Part shown: positions 1 to 10,757 of the stretch, one piece after another | Numbering within the stretch: position 1 is the stretch's first letter | Layout of the letters: each line of letters opens with the position of its first letter | Assembly (NCBI GenBank): GCA_910592205.1 | Contig: CAJVPJ010000466.1 | Location: 1 to 24,363, forward strand | DNA from: Paraglomus occultum | Lineage: Eukaryota > Glomeromycota > Glomeromycetes > Paraglomerales > Paraglomeraceae | Length of the DNA: 24,363 nt | Direction: 5' to 3' | Position numbers and translations under genes: made by a program | The notes under the pieces: generated by a model | Database searches by the model: none | The model's input: only the letters and a program-made list of their open reading frames with translations | Told to the model about the DNA's origin: nothing

Positions 1-50
1 GTGTCCGACTTATCGAGAGTGACTATGTAATAAGTTATGAATGCACCATT

Positions 51-170
51 ATTACTTTCAGTCACACTGGTCAATTTTACAGCCACATCATAATCAGCCT
101 CTCATTTACTATTATGACACATAATAAAAAATGTTCACTTTGCCTGGTTTTGTTGCAGCATGCCTCAAAT
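51..170 (+). repeat. Diverged direct repeat, copy 1 (intron-like)
   Basis: This stretch and the one at 1267-1360 share blocks in the same order: ATTACTTTCA, GTCACACTGGTC, CAGCC(T/C)CTCATTTA, AAATGTTCA and CTGGTTTTGTTG(C/T)AG. Copy 1 carries extra bases between the blocks. Both copies end in a good 3' splice site (TTTTGTTGCAG here), so they look like paralogous introns or duplicated mobile-element sequence. I can see the similarity directly; the intron reading is an inference. Confidence 0.55.
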
Positions 171-222
171 ATCCACACTCCCCACCTCAGTGTCTGAAGA
201 AAAATCAAATTCACCAAATTGA

Positions 223-498
223 TTGCAAATTCATAGCAGCTGGAACACCACAGAATACAACACATGGACTCACAATCCCTTATTATTATTATTATATGAT
301 CTCACAAAGAAATTTGTCATGGATACAAATTCAGCTAAATTCATTCTTTTGCTGGGTATTTATGATCAGGCCCTTTTTGATTTCTTCTTGGGGAAGACTT
401 TTCTTTTTGGTTCCTTTTATGTATCTTCTGACTATGCTGCCAAGTGTCAAGTGCTTTATAATCCTCAGAATAAAATTGACTTTGGTTTGCACTCTTGA
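223..498 (+). pseudogene. Unidentified coding-like fragment
   Basis: This open frame has protein-like composition, for example ALFDFFLGKTFLFGSF followed by a YNPQNKIDFGLHS end. It has no convincing start codon and lies after a repeat that ends like an intron. The stretch just upstream (MPQISTLPTSVSEEK...) is in the same frame but is separated by a TGA. A WT...L.LLYDL segment loosely recalls the Myb/SANT-like domains of fungal transposases, but I cannot assign a family. A broken mobile-element or gene remnant is the most economical reading. Confidence 0.3.
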
Positions 499-1266
499 GT
501 ATTTTGTGAATCTTCCTTCTTCTCATAATGGTGGAGGAAAAGTTTACTGACAGGATGAAGATGGTGCCATGGATGCATGCCACAGTGGGCAGGGATGGTG
601 TGGATCTATTGCTAAAGTCTCAATTACCAAAAAGCTCTGTGTTTCTTGTCCACTGGGTGCTCAATCCTCCAGACAGAAGACAAACTCAAAGTGAAAGAAG
701 AGCTGCTCAACTAACTTCACCACAACCTCAGGCACATACACAGGGAGAAACTCTTATGGCTTATCCACAGTAACAGTTATCTACATGTATTAGTATTAGT
801 ATTAGGTATTGGCAGAATAAATTTAGGAGACCTACCAAGGACTCTATCTGAGTTTGCTCTTGGAAAGGACCTTATGCAACATGTTGATGCATATTTCAGG
901 AGGACAGCAATAGACTCTATTCTGAAAATAGTAATAGTAAGAGATATTTCATACATCATCATTGTAATGCTGTGGTCACCCAGCATCAATAGTGGTGACT
1001 ATATTCACCACCCAGCATTAGCAATTCATGGGGAATATAGAACAAAAATCCAATATTTTATTAATGTTGCTAATAAAAATAAATTTTGGCTTATTAAGAA
1101 ACTAATCTAGCCACTGATATTGATTCTTTTTATCTAGGAGAGAATAAAGAGTTAACTCAGTTTTTCACTCAAAAGCCTAAGACAGTAGTTCAAACCAATG
1201 TCAATTACTCACTAAAAGCACCTAATACTAATGAGAAAGAAAAGACAGAAAGTGAGATGGAAGGTA
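499..1266. other. Unassigned debris with exon-like pieces
   Basis: No intact gene is visible. Open stretches at 528-773 and about 820-1110 (plus strand) match nothing I recognise. Around 1138-1264 there is an exon-like piece: it follows a TTTTTATCTAG acceptor, reads ENKELTQFFTQKPKTVV..., and ends at GAAG|GTACAT, exactly where the second intron-like repeat copy begins. An ATTAGT microrepeat (about three units) lies at 789-806, and a similar one lies near 2217-2233. The region is best treated as degraded repetitive DNA. Confidence 0.35.
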
Positions 1267-1360
1267 CATTATTACTTTCAAAATGTTATCAGTCACACTG
1301 GTCTCATAACCAGCCCCTCATTTATAAAATGTTCATTTGGTCTGGTTTTGTTGTAGTCTG
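1267..1360 (+). repeat. Diverged direct repeat, copy 2 (intron-like)
   Basis: This is the second copy of the repeat described at 51-170. It starts right after a possible 5' splice site (GAAG|GTACATT) and ends in TTTTGTTGTAG, so it has the full outline of a roughly 95-nt intron. The sequence after it begins the Tc1-like fragment at 1380. Confidence 0.55.
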
Positions 1361-1379
1361 CCCCACTTGACAATTTAAT

Positions 1380-1551
1380 ATGGCTTCTAAAAGAAAGAAT
1401 TAACACATTCCCAGCATGCACAAGTTATTGGTGCTTGGAAAGTTCTCAGAAAAATTGCTCAGACATTTGATCACCCTTATACAACTGTCCAGAAAGTTGT
1501 TAAAACTTATATCATGGACTTATTAAGCCTTCTCCTTGAAAGGGAATAGGA
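1380..1551 (+). pseudogene. Tc1/mariner-like transposase N-terminus, decayed
   Basis: After an ATG at 1380 the frame reads MASKRK and then shifts. From about 1396 the next frame reads KKELTHSQHAQVIGAWK and continues through IAQTFDHPYTTVQKVVKTY. This matches the N-terminal helix-turn-helix of Tc1-type transposases (pattern xQIIGxWKxG...IAxxxxxPxxTVQxIIxxY). The frame stops at a TAG soon after. No DDE catalytic domain follows and no terminal inverted repeats were found, so this is a dead fragment. Family assignment rests on the HTH pattern alone. Confidence 0.5.
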
Positions 1552-1914
1552 AGACAAAAAATAATGTCAGAAAGGAACAAACGCACTTTATTGAGAATTA
1601 TTAAAAGGATAGAAAAGTGATGCGGACGGTCTTTTATTGTACATTTGGCCGAAGCCGAATTCTCCATTGTGGGAGATTATGTCTACGAAAATTTACGAAG
1701 AAGAAACGCATACGATTCTGATGCCGAACTGGCATTGCTGTAGAATTAAATTTCCTAAGCCTGAGGTAGATGGAGAACAGGTGGATGTTAAAATTGAAAT
1801 CCCTTAAGATTGGGTTAAATGGATGGTGGAATAAAAGGAGAGGAATGGAGTTATCTGCCAACTGCGATTTGACGAAAAAGTAAAAATAATAATTGCCGTT
1901 TGATTTGTCGTCAT

Positions 1915-2075
1915 CGCATGGACGGTCACTCAATTCTTGTCTGATAAAACTACTCACCACTAACACAACTCGCTATTATCATAGCATGTGGCCACAAGTT
2001 CTCATGCATTGCATAGTTAACAGCAGCAGCACGATCACCTCTGAGCAACATTTCCTGCAACTGTCTATGGCTAGA
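1915..2075 (-). pseudogene. Sec16-like central domain fragment, broken
   Basis: Read on the minus strand from 2075, one frame gives HRQLQEMLLRGDRAAAVNYA, then MHENLWPHAMIIASCVSGE and a TAG. The next frame immediately continues VVSSFIRQELSDR. Together this follows the central conserved domain of Sec16, the ER exit-site scaffold of COPII coats, whose pattern is LLxxGxRxxAxxYAxxxxLWxHAxIIAS...VVxxFIRxEL. About six residues and the frame are lost between the two parts, and no splice sites repair it. A weaker trace (HNLPQWRIRLRPN, near 1640-1680) may be the later LxxWRxxLAxxLxN motif. I see no flanking exons of a whole Sec16, which is normally over 1000 residues. It could be a misassembled exon, but a relic is more likely. 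Confidence 0.5.
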
Positions 2076-2358
2076 ATTAGCTTTTGACAGTTAGTAAAGT
2101 CAAGCTTCATCCAGCATTCTTTTGCTATCGTTGTCGGCGGCATACGTAGATTCCATAGAATACGTCTTTTGTATGTGAGCATTTACCGGAAATTCGGTGT
2201 AGATTGCCAGAAATAGTTAGTATTAGTATTAGTCACGTCAATCCCTTTGTGCGACCGCAAGTTATTTAAACGCGTTTTATCAGCGTGTCATGATCATTGT
2301 CATTTTCCACAGCAAGCTTTTAACCCTTACTTTAATTTCGCCGCGCCAGGTTGTCAAG
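2076..2358. other. RTEL1 upstream region
   Basis: No gene is recognised here. A minus-strand open stretch to about 2182 could be more of the Sec16-like relic, but it has no matching motif. An ATTAGT microrepeat occurs at about 2217-2233. The last 100 bases before the helicase ATG contain TTATTTAAA but no clear TATA box. Confidence 0.4.
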
Positions 2359-5300
2359 ATGCGTGAATATGTCGCCAATTACGTTACTATTCAATTTCCA
2401 TTTGATCCATATAAATGCCAAGAGGTATTTATGGAAAAAGTCGTCCTTGCTCTGCAGTCAAATGCAAACGCACTTTTGGAAAGTCCGACTGGAACCGGAA
2501 AGACGTTGTGTTTGTTATGTGCCACACTTGCTTGGCGTGAAGCGTATATGGCCCGTCGACAGCTAGCTCAGGCTTTGTCGCGAGGTTTAGGAGACAACTT
2601 TAATGATGACTTGCGGCGTTCTTTGGATATGACGGTATCGGCTTTACCAGACGCGGGTAAGATAATTAAAATTGCATTTATTTGAAATGTATCCATTGTG
2701 TTTTGATTAAAATAACGTAATGCATGTGTATAACGAATTGATTTTATAGAGGATTATACTAAGCCTCCCCCCACAATATATTATGCTTCTCGTACCCATT
2801 CGCAATTGTCGCAGGCAGTTAATCAATTGAAAGCAACTGCGTACAGGTTAGCATCACGGTTGCTTTTTTTCACAAATGAACTGAACTCTATACATTTGAT
2901 TTTTATTTCCCTTTTCGTTTAGCCCCAAAGTTTGCGTTTTGGGCTCTCGGGACCAACTATGCATTAATAAGACAGTGCAAAAGCTTCCTTTTACTGCTGC
3001 TCGAAACGTGGCCTGTCGTCACTTGATCAAAAAAACAAAGGGTTGTCAATTTCACAAAAATGTCAATAGTATGTATGATATCTATACGCGTGATAATTGG
3101 GTATCTTTAAGCGTCGTTATTTCACAGCAATAAATTGTCCTTGCAATTTTGTAGTTGCAAAAGTGAATACAAAGTTTGAGCGAGAAATTATGGACATTGA
3201 AGAAATCGTTTCTTTTGGGAAGGAACAGGCGTAAGTCTGGATGCATTGATGTGTGTGCATGATGACTATTTAAAGAACATTTTCTGACCGATTTCCAAAG
3301 AGCTTGTCCTTATTATCTCACACGTGAAAATCAAGACGCGGCAGATATCGTATTTCTGCCCTACAACTACTTGGTTGATGCCAATGCTCGCAAAGCACAG
3401 AACATCGATGTGAACAATTCCATAATAATATTCGACGAGGCCCATAATTTGGTCCGTAGATTCTCTCTTGGGTTCAAATATTTGTTTGTAATATCACCTA
3501 ATGCTTTCAATGGAACCAAATCATAGGAAAGTTGCTGTTGTGAAGCCACATCTTTTGAAATGACGTCGACAGAGATAGCTGGATCTCTTGACGAAGTGCA
3601 ATATTGTATGACCGAGACATTATCCCCTGGCAACATAAACTCAAAGGAACTTGAACCTTTAAGAGGTAATTAGCACGTATTAGAATTTTAGCACGTATTA
3701 GAATTTTATCACGCCATAGTTAAAACTCGGTAAATAACGATTTCTCGTGTTTCTACATTGTACAGATGTATTGGCTAAACTTGATAGTGAAATTAGACAT
3801 CTTGACGTTCACACAAGACCCGAGCAATGTTACCCAGGAGAAAAGATATACGAAATTTTGGATAAGGTATGCATGCAGGCTTTTTTTTATCAAAAATTGC
3901 AAAGACGCGTTTACAACTTGACGTTTTTTGGCGGCCGTAAGGCACAAATCAACTACAATACTTTTCCAGGTTTGAAAATTCTCATGGAAGAAGCGGCCAA
4001 CCGGGTCTTGTTAGGTAAGCCTATAGAAGTTCACTTCAGCACCATGTGACTAATACTCAAAGAAGTATTTTTGTAGATCGAAAGCAAAGCTCTCGATGCA
4101 TGCTTGATCATCTCTTATCAGCTTTGAAAATAGTCTTCGGTGACGCAGGTGAAACATCAGCCGATCGTTGTAAACAGGTGGCAAAATATTACAAGGTAAA
4201 TGTTACAGATTACTGTTTTGCTTCACTGTTGCCGATTGTGGTTATAATTGAAACGTTGTCAATTTATTAGTTGCATGTCTCGCTAGAAAAGAAGGAGGGT
4301 GGTCGATTATCATTGGGTAATAGATACTATCATGGGCCGTGATTGTTTCCACATTTATACGTTATCCATATCACATATTGATATTCCGTTGACAATTAGG
4401 GAATGGGGGTAGAATTATAAGTTTTTGGTGTTTCAGTCCTGGTTTGGCTATGAGAGACCTTGTCAGTGGAAATTGCCGATCTGTCATTCTCGCCAGTGGT
4501 ACTTTGGCGCCGCTGTCTTCGTTTGCAACTGAACTTGAGATGTAAGTATGTTTGTATCATGTTTTTTACGACAGCGTACCAATGAGTTACATACACATTA
4601 ACGTTTGACTATTTTTAGTGATTTCAATGTTCGTTTAGAAGGTGCACATGTTGTCTCCTCTGATCAGGCAATGGTGTCCATCGTTTGCAAGGGACCGTCA
4701 AGAATTTCTTTAAATTCAAGCTATAACAATAGGAATGACGAGAATTATCAAGCCGATTTAGGCGAATGCATTAGTAAGCAACTCGCGAAAATATCTGTGA
4801 ACATTTATTGGCCGTCTTGAACTAATGATCATACAATTTACAGTTGACTTTAGCAGAGTTATTCCGGATGGATTGATCGTTTTTTTCCCGTCGTATGGTG
4901 TTATGACAGATTGTATTAACATATGGAAACGCAAGGTATTTGGACAGCGGAAAGCGTTGTTATTCATAAGACATTGTACTTACGTCTTATGTTTTTTTTG
5001 TAGCACTCTCGTGGAAACCGCAAGAGTATTTGGGATTCGATTGTAGATATCAAGCAAGCGATTGTTGAACCCAAAAACAAACAGGATTTTGTGAAGGTTA
5101 GAAATAAAGCTAAACGGGTTGCTTTATTTTGTATGAATCATAATGACTGAATAGGGACTTTTTTTAGGCAATGTCAGAGTTTAATATGAAGGTTGCAGAC
5201 AACTCGAATGGATCCATATTATTTGCTGTTTGTCGCGGCAAAGTTTCCGAAGGTCTTGACTTTTCCGATGCTCGGGGGAGAGCAGTAATTATAACAGGAA

Positions 5301-6437
5301 TACCGTACCCACCATTCCGTGAACCAAAAGTAAACAAGTCTCCGTAATGATATTATCTAGCATCACAACCTCATAGACACTTTGACCTTTTTAGGTGGTA
5401 TTAAAAAGACAATATTTAGACGAATCAGCGAGAAAACAAAAGACAAGAGCGAAGGTATTGGAAAAATTCAAAACTTTGATCTGGATTTATTGTTTGGACC
5501 GTATTGTTGATCTGACTTTATTCTTTGAGATTCTAGATACTGTCGGGTGATGAGTGGTATCAACAACAAGCAGTGCGGGCAGTCAATCAAGGCAAGTTTT
5601 ATTGTGCACTTTGTCAATGTAGATTCATTAGACTAATATGCACATTTTCGCGTTAACTTCCAAGTTAGCCTTGGGAAGGGTTATTCGTCATAAAAAACGA
5701 TTATGGTGCAATACTTTTATGTGACAGCAGGTAATTCATTGCTACACTCTTATTACGCATGTCGATGGATCTGATCATTCTTCTCCCATTCTGTTTAGAT
5801 TTGCAAACTCGAGAAATTTATCGCAATTGCCCGCCTGGGTTAGGCCATTCGTGAGAGTTCCAAAGGACTATAATGAAGTGAACAACCAATTAACATCGTT
5901 TTTCCAAAAGATGACAACAGTAAGTCGAATTACGAATTTAGTTTTATGATTAAAAATATAAGTAGTCATGTAACAATTCTACGCGTCTTTTGTTAAGTGC
6001 AAGCGTGAAGTGAAAAGTCGGGCAAAAGTCAACCAATCACAAGGTGTTAGATTACGCAATGATGTCCAGAAAGTGCAGGTATTTTGTCTAGTGCATGGGA
6101 ACGGGTAGGATTATGACGTAATTCATGTGACCGTATTATGTCGAAATAGGAAATTCTCAAACATTTAGAACAAAATCACACTCCTGATGCTATCCCCACA
6201 ACGAGCACACCGATAGAGATAGATCTTACAAAGAAGCGCAGGCCTTCAATCACAGAATTGCCCTCAGTTATGGTAAGTAAAGGACTAAAATTATTTGCAG
6301 AAGTACCATTACTCATATATATATATGTGTATATTGTATAATAGATCCATAAAGTTCGTGATACAAACACAGATGCATCAAAAAAGGCATTTCCACGGCG
6401 CAATGCACTGGGGATGATAGTAACTAAAGATAAATAA
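2359..6437 (+). CDS. RTEL1: RTEL1-type superfamily 2 DNA helicase
   Basis: Predicted 5'-3' DNA helicase of the XPD/FANCJ/RTEL1 family; RTEL1 dismantles D-loops, T-loops and G-quadruplexes. Exons: 2359-2656, 2750-2846, 2923-3068, 3155-3230, 3301-3451, 3527-3665, 3766-4014, 4077-4195, 4271-4316, 4400-4541, 4619-4773, 4844-4935, 5004-5096, 5168-5329, 5395-5454, 5537-5591, 5669-5730, 5799-5919, 5998-6078, 6150-6272, 6345-6437 (about 852 aa). Visible motifs: FPFDPYKCQ near the N-terminus, Walker A SPTGTGKT (42-49), ASRTHSQL, four Fe-S cysteines (about 145, 163, 173, 208), DEAH (251-254), [26 protein letters not shown], and motif VI GRVIRH near 696-701. The ATG at 2359 matches RTEL1 N-termini; an in-frame ATG at 2290 would add an unlikely extension. 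Intron 16 is GC-AG. An A6 run at 5692-5697 breaks the frame by one base. The harmonin-like domains and RING of animal RTEL1 are absent; the tail holds a basic KKRRP. Confidence 0.9.
5592..5668 (+). other. GC-AG intron in the RTEL1 gene
   Basis: Exon 16 ends ...AVRAVNQ with one extra base, and the donor is AAG|GCAAGT. The acceptor is CCAAGTTAG|CC. Joining them gives QALGRVIRH, the helicase motif VI, so the placement is fixed by protein conservation. No GT donor nearby gives this join. Confidence 0.8.
5692..5697 (+). other. One-base frameshift in A6 run, RTEL1 exon 17
   Basis: After GRVIRHKK the spliced frame runs into RLWCNTFM and a TGA. With one A fewer the frame reads [16 protein letters not shown], which is the conserved RTEL1 sequence after motif VI, and the phase of the following intron then fits. 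The shift therefore lies in this homopolymer. A sequencing or assembly indel is the simplest cause; a real null allele or +1 frameshifting are alternatives. Confidence 0.75.
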
Positions 6438-6542
6438 ACATACTTTATCTAATATAACGGAATTGTAATGTAATTGATCCACTATTTGAGACTAGTGCAA
6501 ACCTTAACCCAAAGAACAGTCATGTGTGACGAATGGAATCGA

Positions 6543-6550
6543 TATAAATA
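6543..6550 (+). promoter_or_regulatory. TATA-like box of the phosphoglucomutase gene
   Basis: TATAAATA lies 43 bases before the ATG, inside the 155-bp gap between the helicase stop and the phosphoglucomutase start. Position and sequence fit a core promoter with a short 5' leader. Confidence 0.45.
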
Positions 6551-6559
6551 CACCCTTAA

Positions 6560-8959
<2,400 letters not shown>

Positions 8960-9101
8960 TTTAATTCTGTACTTATTCATAAGGATTGCATTCCGATATT
9001 AGTAAAATTATAGCAGATGGCTTGAACGCAAAGTTAATATTCTGATATCTGACCATCTTTATACTGTATTCATTACAAAAAAAAAAAGAGTCAAGATTCT
9101 C

Positions 9102-9926
9102 TCACTTCTTATCAACATCGTCAAACAACAAAAATCTATTTTCTCGACCCGTTCCGACGTTCTCCTTAATCTTGTTAGTCCGTCTCTTCGGCTCAATCTG
9201 GCTCAATTGGTTTATCTGCCCACTCCCAGCCGGATGCTTCTTAATAACAACGTACCCTCTCTCAACCACAACCTTTTCTTTTTTTTCTGGTTTCTTATCC
9301 ACATTTTCGACCTCAACCAGCTCCTTTATCTTTAGAATCATGCCTGCGATATACGGCGTCTGAGCATGATAAACAGTCTGATGCAATTTCACGAATCCTA
9401 ATGCTCGTACGACCCTCCTCAACCTTCTCGAAATTCCAATAACACTTCTACGCAAAGTAATTTTAAAATATCCCGATCCTGAGTTTTCATCTATTCGCGG
9501 AAGGACATTGGGTGGTGGATGTTTCTTGATAAATCTTTTGAGGACGGGGTCGTAGACAGAGTGGACGGCGGCTGGATTTCGAGGCGTGCCGTTAGCAAGA
9601 CGGCCAGAAGACCGCGGAAGAACGGAAACGAGTTTTGGGCGTGATCGATGCCGGAGACGAGGACGGAGCGTGGATTTTGAAAAACCTTTGTCAACAGGAG
9701 TCGATAGGTTTCGAATTTGGGACTTGGAAAATGTGAGTGGATGGAATCGAGAAAGAATAGATTTAGGTGAGAAAGGTGGGAATTCACATGTTTGATGCGA
9801 TCGGCGTAGTGGAAATTCGGCGGATGTGTAAAGGCCGCCGTGATGAGAGCATGTGGTAAATGTGTTTTTGATGTAATGGAACGCGAAAGATGGGCGAGTC
9901 GATAGAAATTTTCGGATCAAGCTCAT
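9102..9926 (-). CDS. Mitochondrial large-subunit ribosomal protein uL30m
   Basis: Single-exon gene of 274 aa. The uL30 fold is at about residues 153-207: YFKITLRRSVIG, then LRALGFVKLHQTV-type sequence (here VRALGFVKLHQTVYH), then IAGMILKIKELVEVE. This is the pattern of bacterial L30 and fungal mitochondrial uL30m (yeast MRPL33). The first 100 residues are rich in Arg, Ser and Phe and nearly free of acidic residues (MSLIRKFLSTRPSFAFHYIK...), as expected for a mitochondrial targeting and linker region. A lysine-rich C-terminal extension follows the domain. It is longer than bacterial L30 (about 60 aa), which is common for mitochondrial forms. It converges on the phosphoglucomutase gene. A palindrome-bearing 25-nt repeat lies 44 bases upstream of the ATG. 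Confidence 0.8.
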   Translation of the reverse strand: MSLIRKFLSTRPSFAFHYIKNTFTTCSHHGGLYTSAEFPLRRSHQTCEFPPFSPKSILSRFHPLTFSKSQIRNLSTPVDKGFSKSTLRPRLRHRSRPKLVSVLPRSSGRLANGTPRNPAAVHSVYDPVLKRFIKKHPPPNVLPRIDENSGSGYFKITLRRSVIGISRRLRRVVRALGFVKLHQTVYHAQTPYIAGMILKIKELVEVENVDKKPEKKEKVVVERGYVVIKKHPAGSGQINQLSQIEPKRRTNKIKENVGTGRENRFLLFDDVDKK

Positions 9927-9969
9927 TTTATGTAAAAGAAAGAATAGATTCGTGGTACCATGCGATCGA

Positions 9970-9994
9970 TCAGAAATTGGTTACAGTAACGTGA
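9970..9994 (+). repeat. 25-nt inverted repeat, left copy
   Basis: This 25-mer begins TCAGAAATTGG and ends AACGTGA. Its exact reverse complement is at 10570-10594. Its centre is the near-perfect palindrome GTTACAGTAAC. It sits 44 bases upstream of the uL30m start codon, so it may be a regulatory site, or it may be part of the repeat structure described at 10038-10611. Confidence 0.7.
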
Positions 9995-10037
9995 TCGCAT
10001 GTATTGTGTCGCAAATTGAGAACTGAGAGCTTCCGTT

Positions 10038-10611
10038 GAACTACCCCAGGGATCACCATCAGCAAAATTTAATTTATATTAAATTTATGTTAAATTCAAA
10101 TCTTACATATATAAATAATCACGTGTCCGTAGATGCTGCTTTCGTAAACCTCTACAACAGTCTTCAGACAGGGAATAACACAATACATCGTCATCATACA
10201 TTTTATTCTACAACCAAAGCTCCTTCATACGTCATAACACCACCTGAGACAAAACCACGGGCATTATATAAACAGAACATGTATATATTACTATGTTCCC
10301 TTGGTTGCGGGTGACATATATCGATACACTTTAATTAGTGACGTTTAAACTACGATTTATACTCACGATCTAAATATCGATCTTGTTATTACAGTCTTTA
10401 TCCCCTAATAACTCCTCTCGACCTGTCTTCAAATTTTCAGCCCAATGTAGAGACTTTTTTGTTTTTTACAAGGTTTTTAACTGCCATAAAACACTCTACG
10501 TTGCGTTGTACTTTTTATAATGCCCACTCCGCAATCACTGATGACTGGTTGAAGACGTCGTACAAACGGTCACGTTACTGTAACCAATTTCTGAAGATCT
10601 TGGGGTAGTTC
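10038..10611. mobile_element. Candidate non-autonomous element with inverted ends
   Basis: The left end is GAACTACCCCAGGGATC (10038-10054). The right end, read on the other strand, is GAACTACCCCAAGATC (10596-10611), differing by one mismatch and one gap. Both ends are flanked by GTT (10035-10037 and 10612-10614), a possible 3-bp target duplication. The interior is AT-rich and has no recognisable coding sequence. The size of about 574 bp and these ends suit a MITE-like element, but with a single copy in view and a short duplication this is only a candidate. It also forms the whole gap between uL30m and the kinase stop. Confidence 0.4.
10570..10594 (-). repeat. 25-nt inverted repeat, right copy
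   Basis: This is the exact reverse complement of 9970-9994, with palindromic core GTTACTGTAAC. It abuts the inner side of the right inverted end (10596-10611). On the left, the matching 25-mer lies outside the left end and 43 bases from it, so the two pairs of repeats are not simply nested. Confidence 0.7.
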
Positions 10612-10757
10612 GTTACTTTATTAGTAAATGTCCAATAGAAACGCAATTTACAACAATTATTGCCAAAGGAGAATCTTCATCTGAGTAACAAGACTGCATG
10701 CGATGTCTGTCTTATCTTTACAATTTGAAAGAAAAACTATGAGACTGCCAATGTTAA

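Noticed and set aside
789-806. ATTAGT microrepeat, also near 2217-2233, as a possible interstitial telomere
   Set aside because: The unit is not TTAGGG and there are only about three copies at each place, so a plain microsatellite is enough.
3867-3969. An intron inside RTEL1 exon 7 beginning GTATGC
   Set aside because: Splicing it would put a stop right after the join, while the unspliced frame stays open and keeps correct phase into the next exon.
9586-9795. Arg-rich plus-strand frame opposite uL30m
   Set aside because: It is a shadow of the minus-strand ribosomal protein gene, whose frame has the conserved domain.
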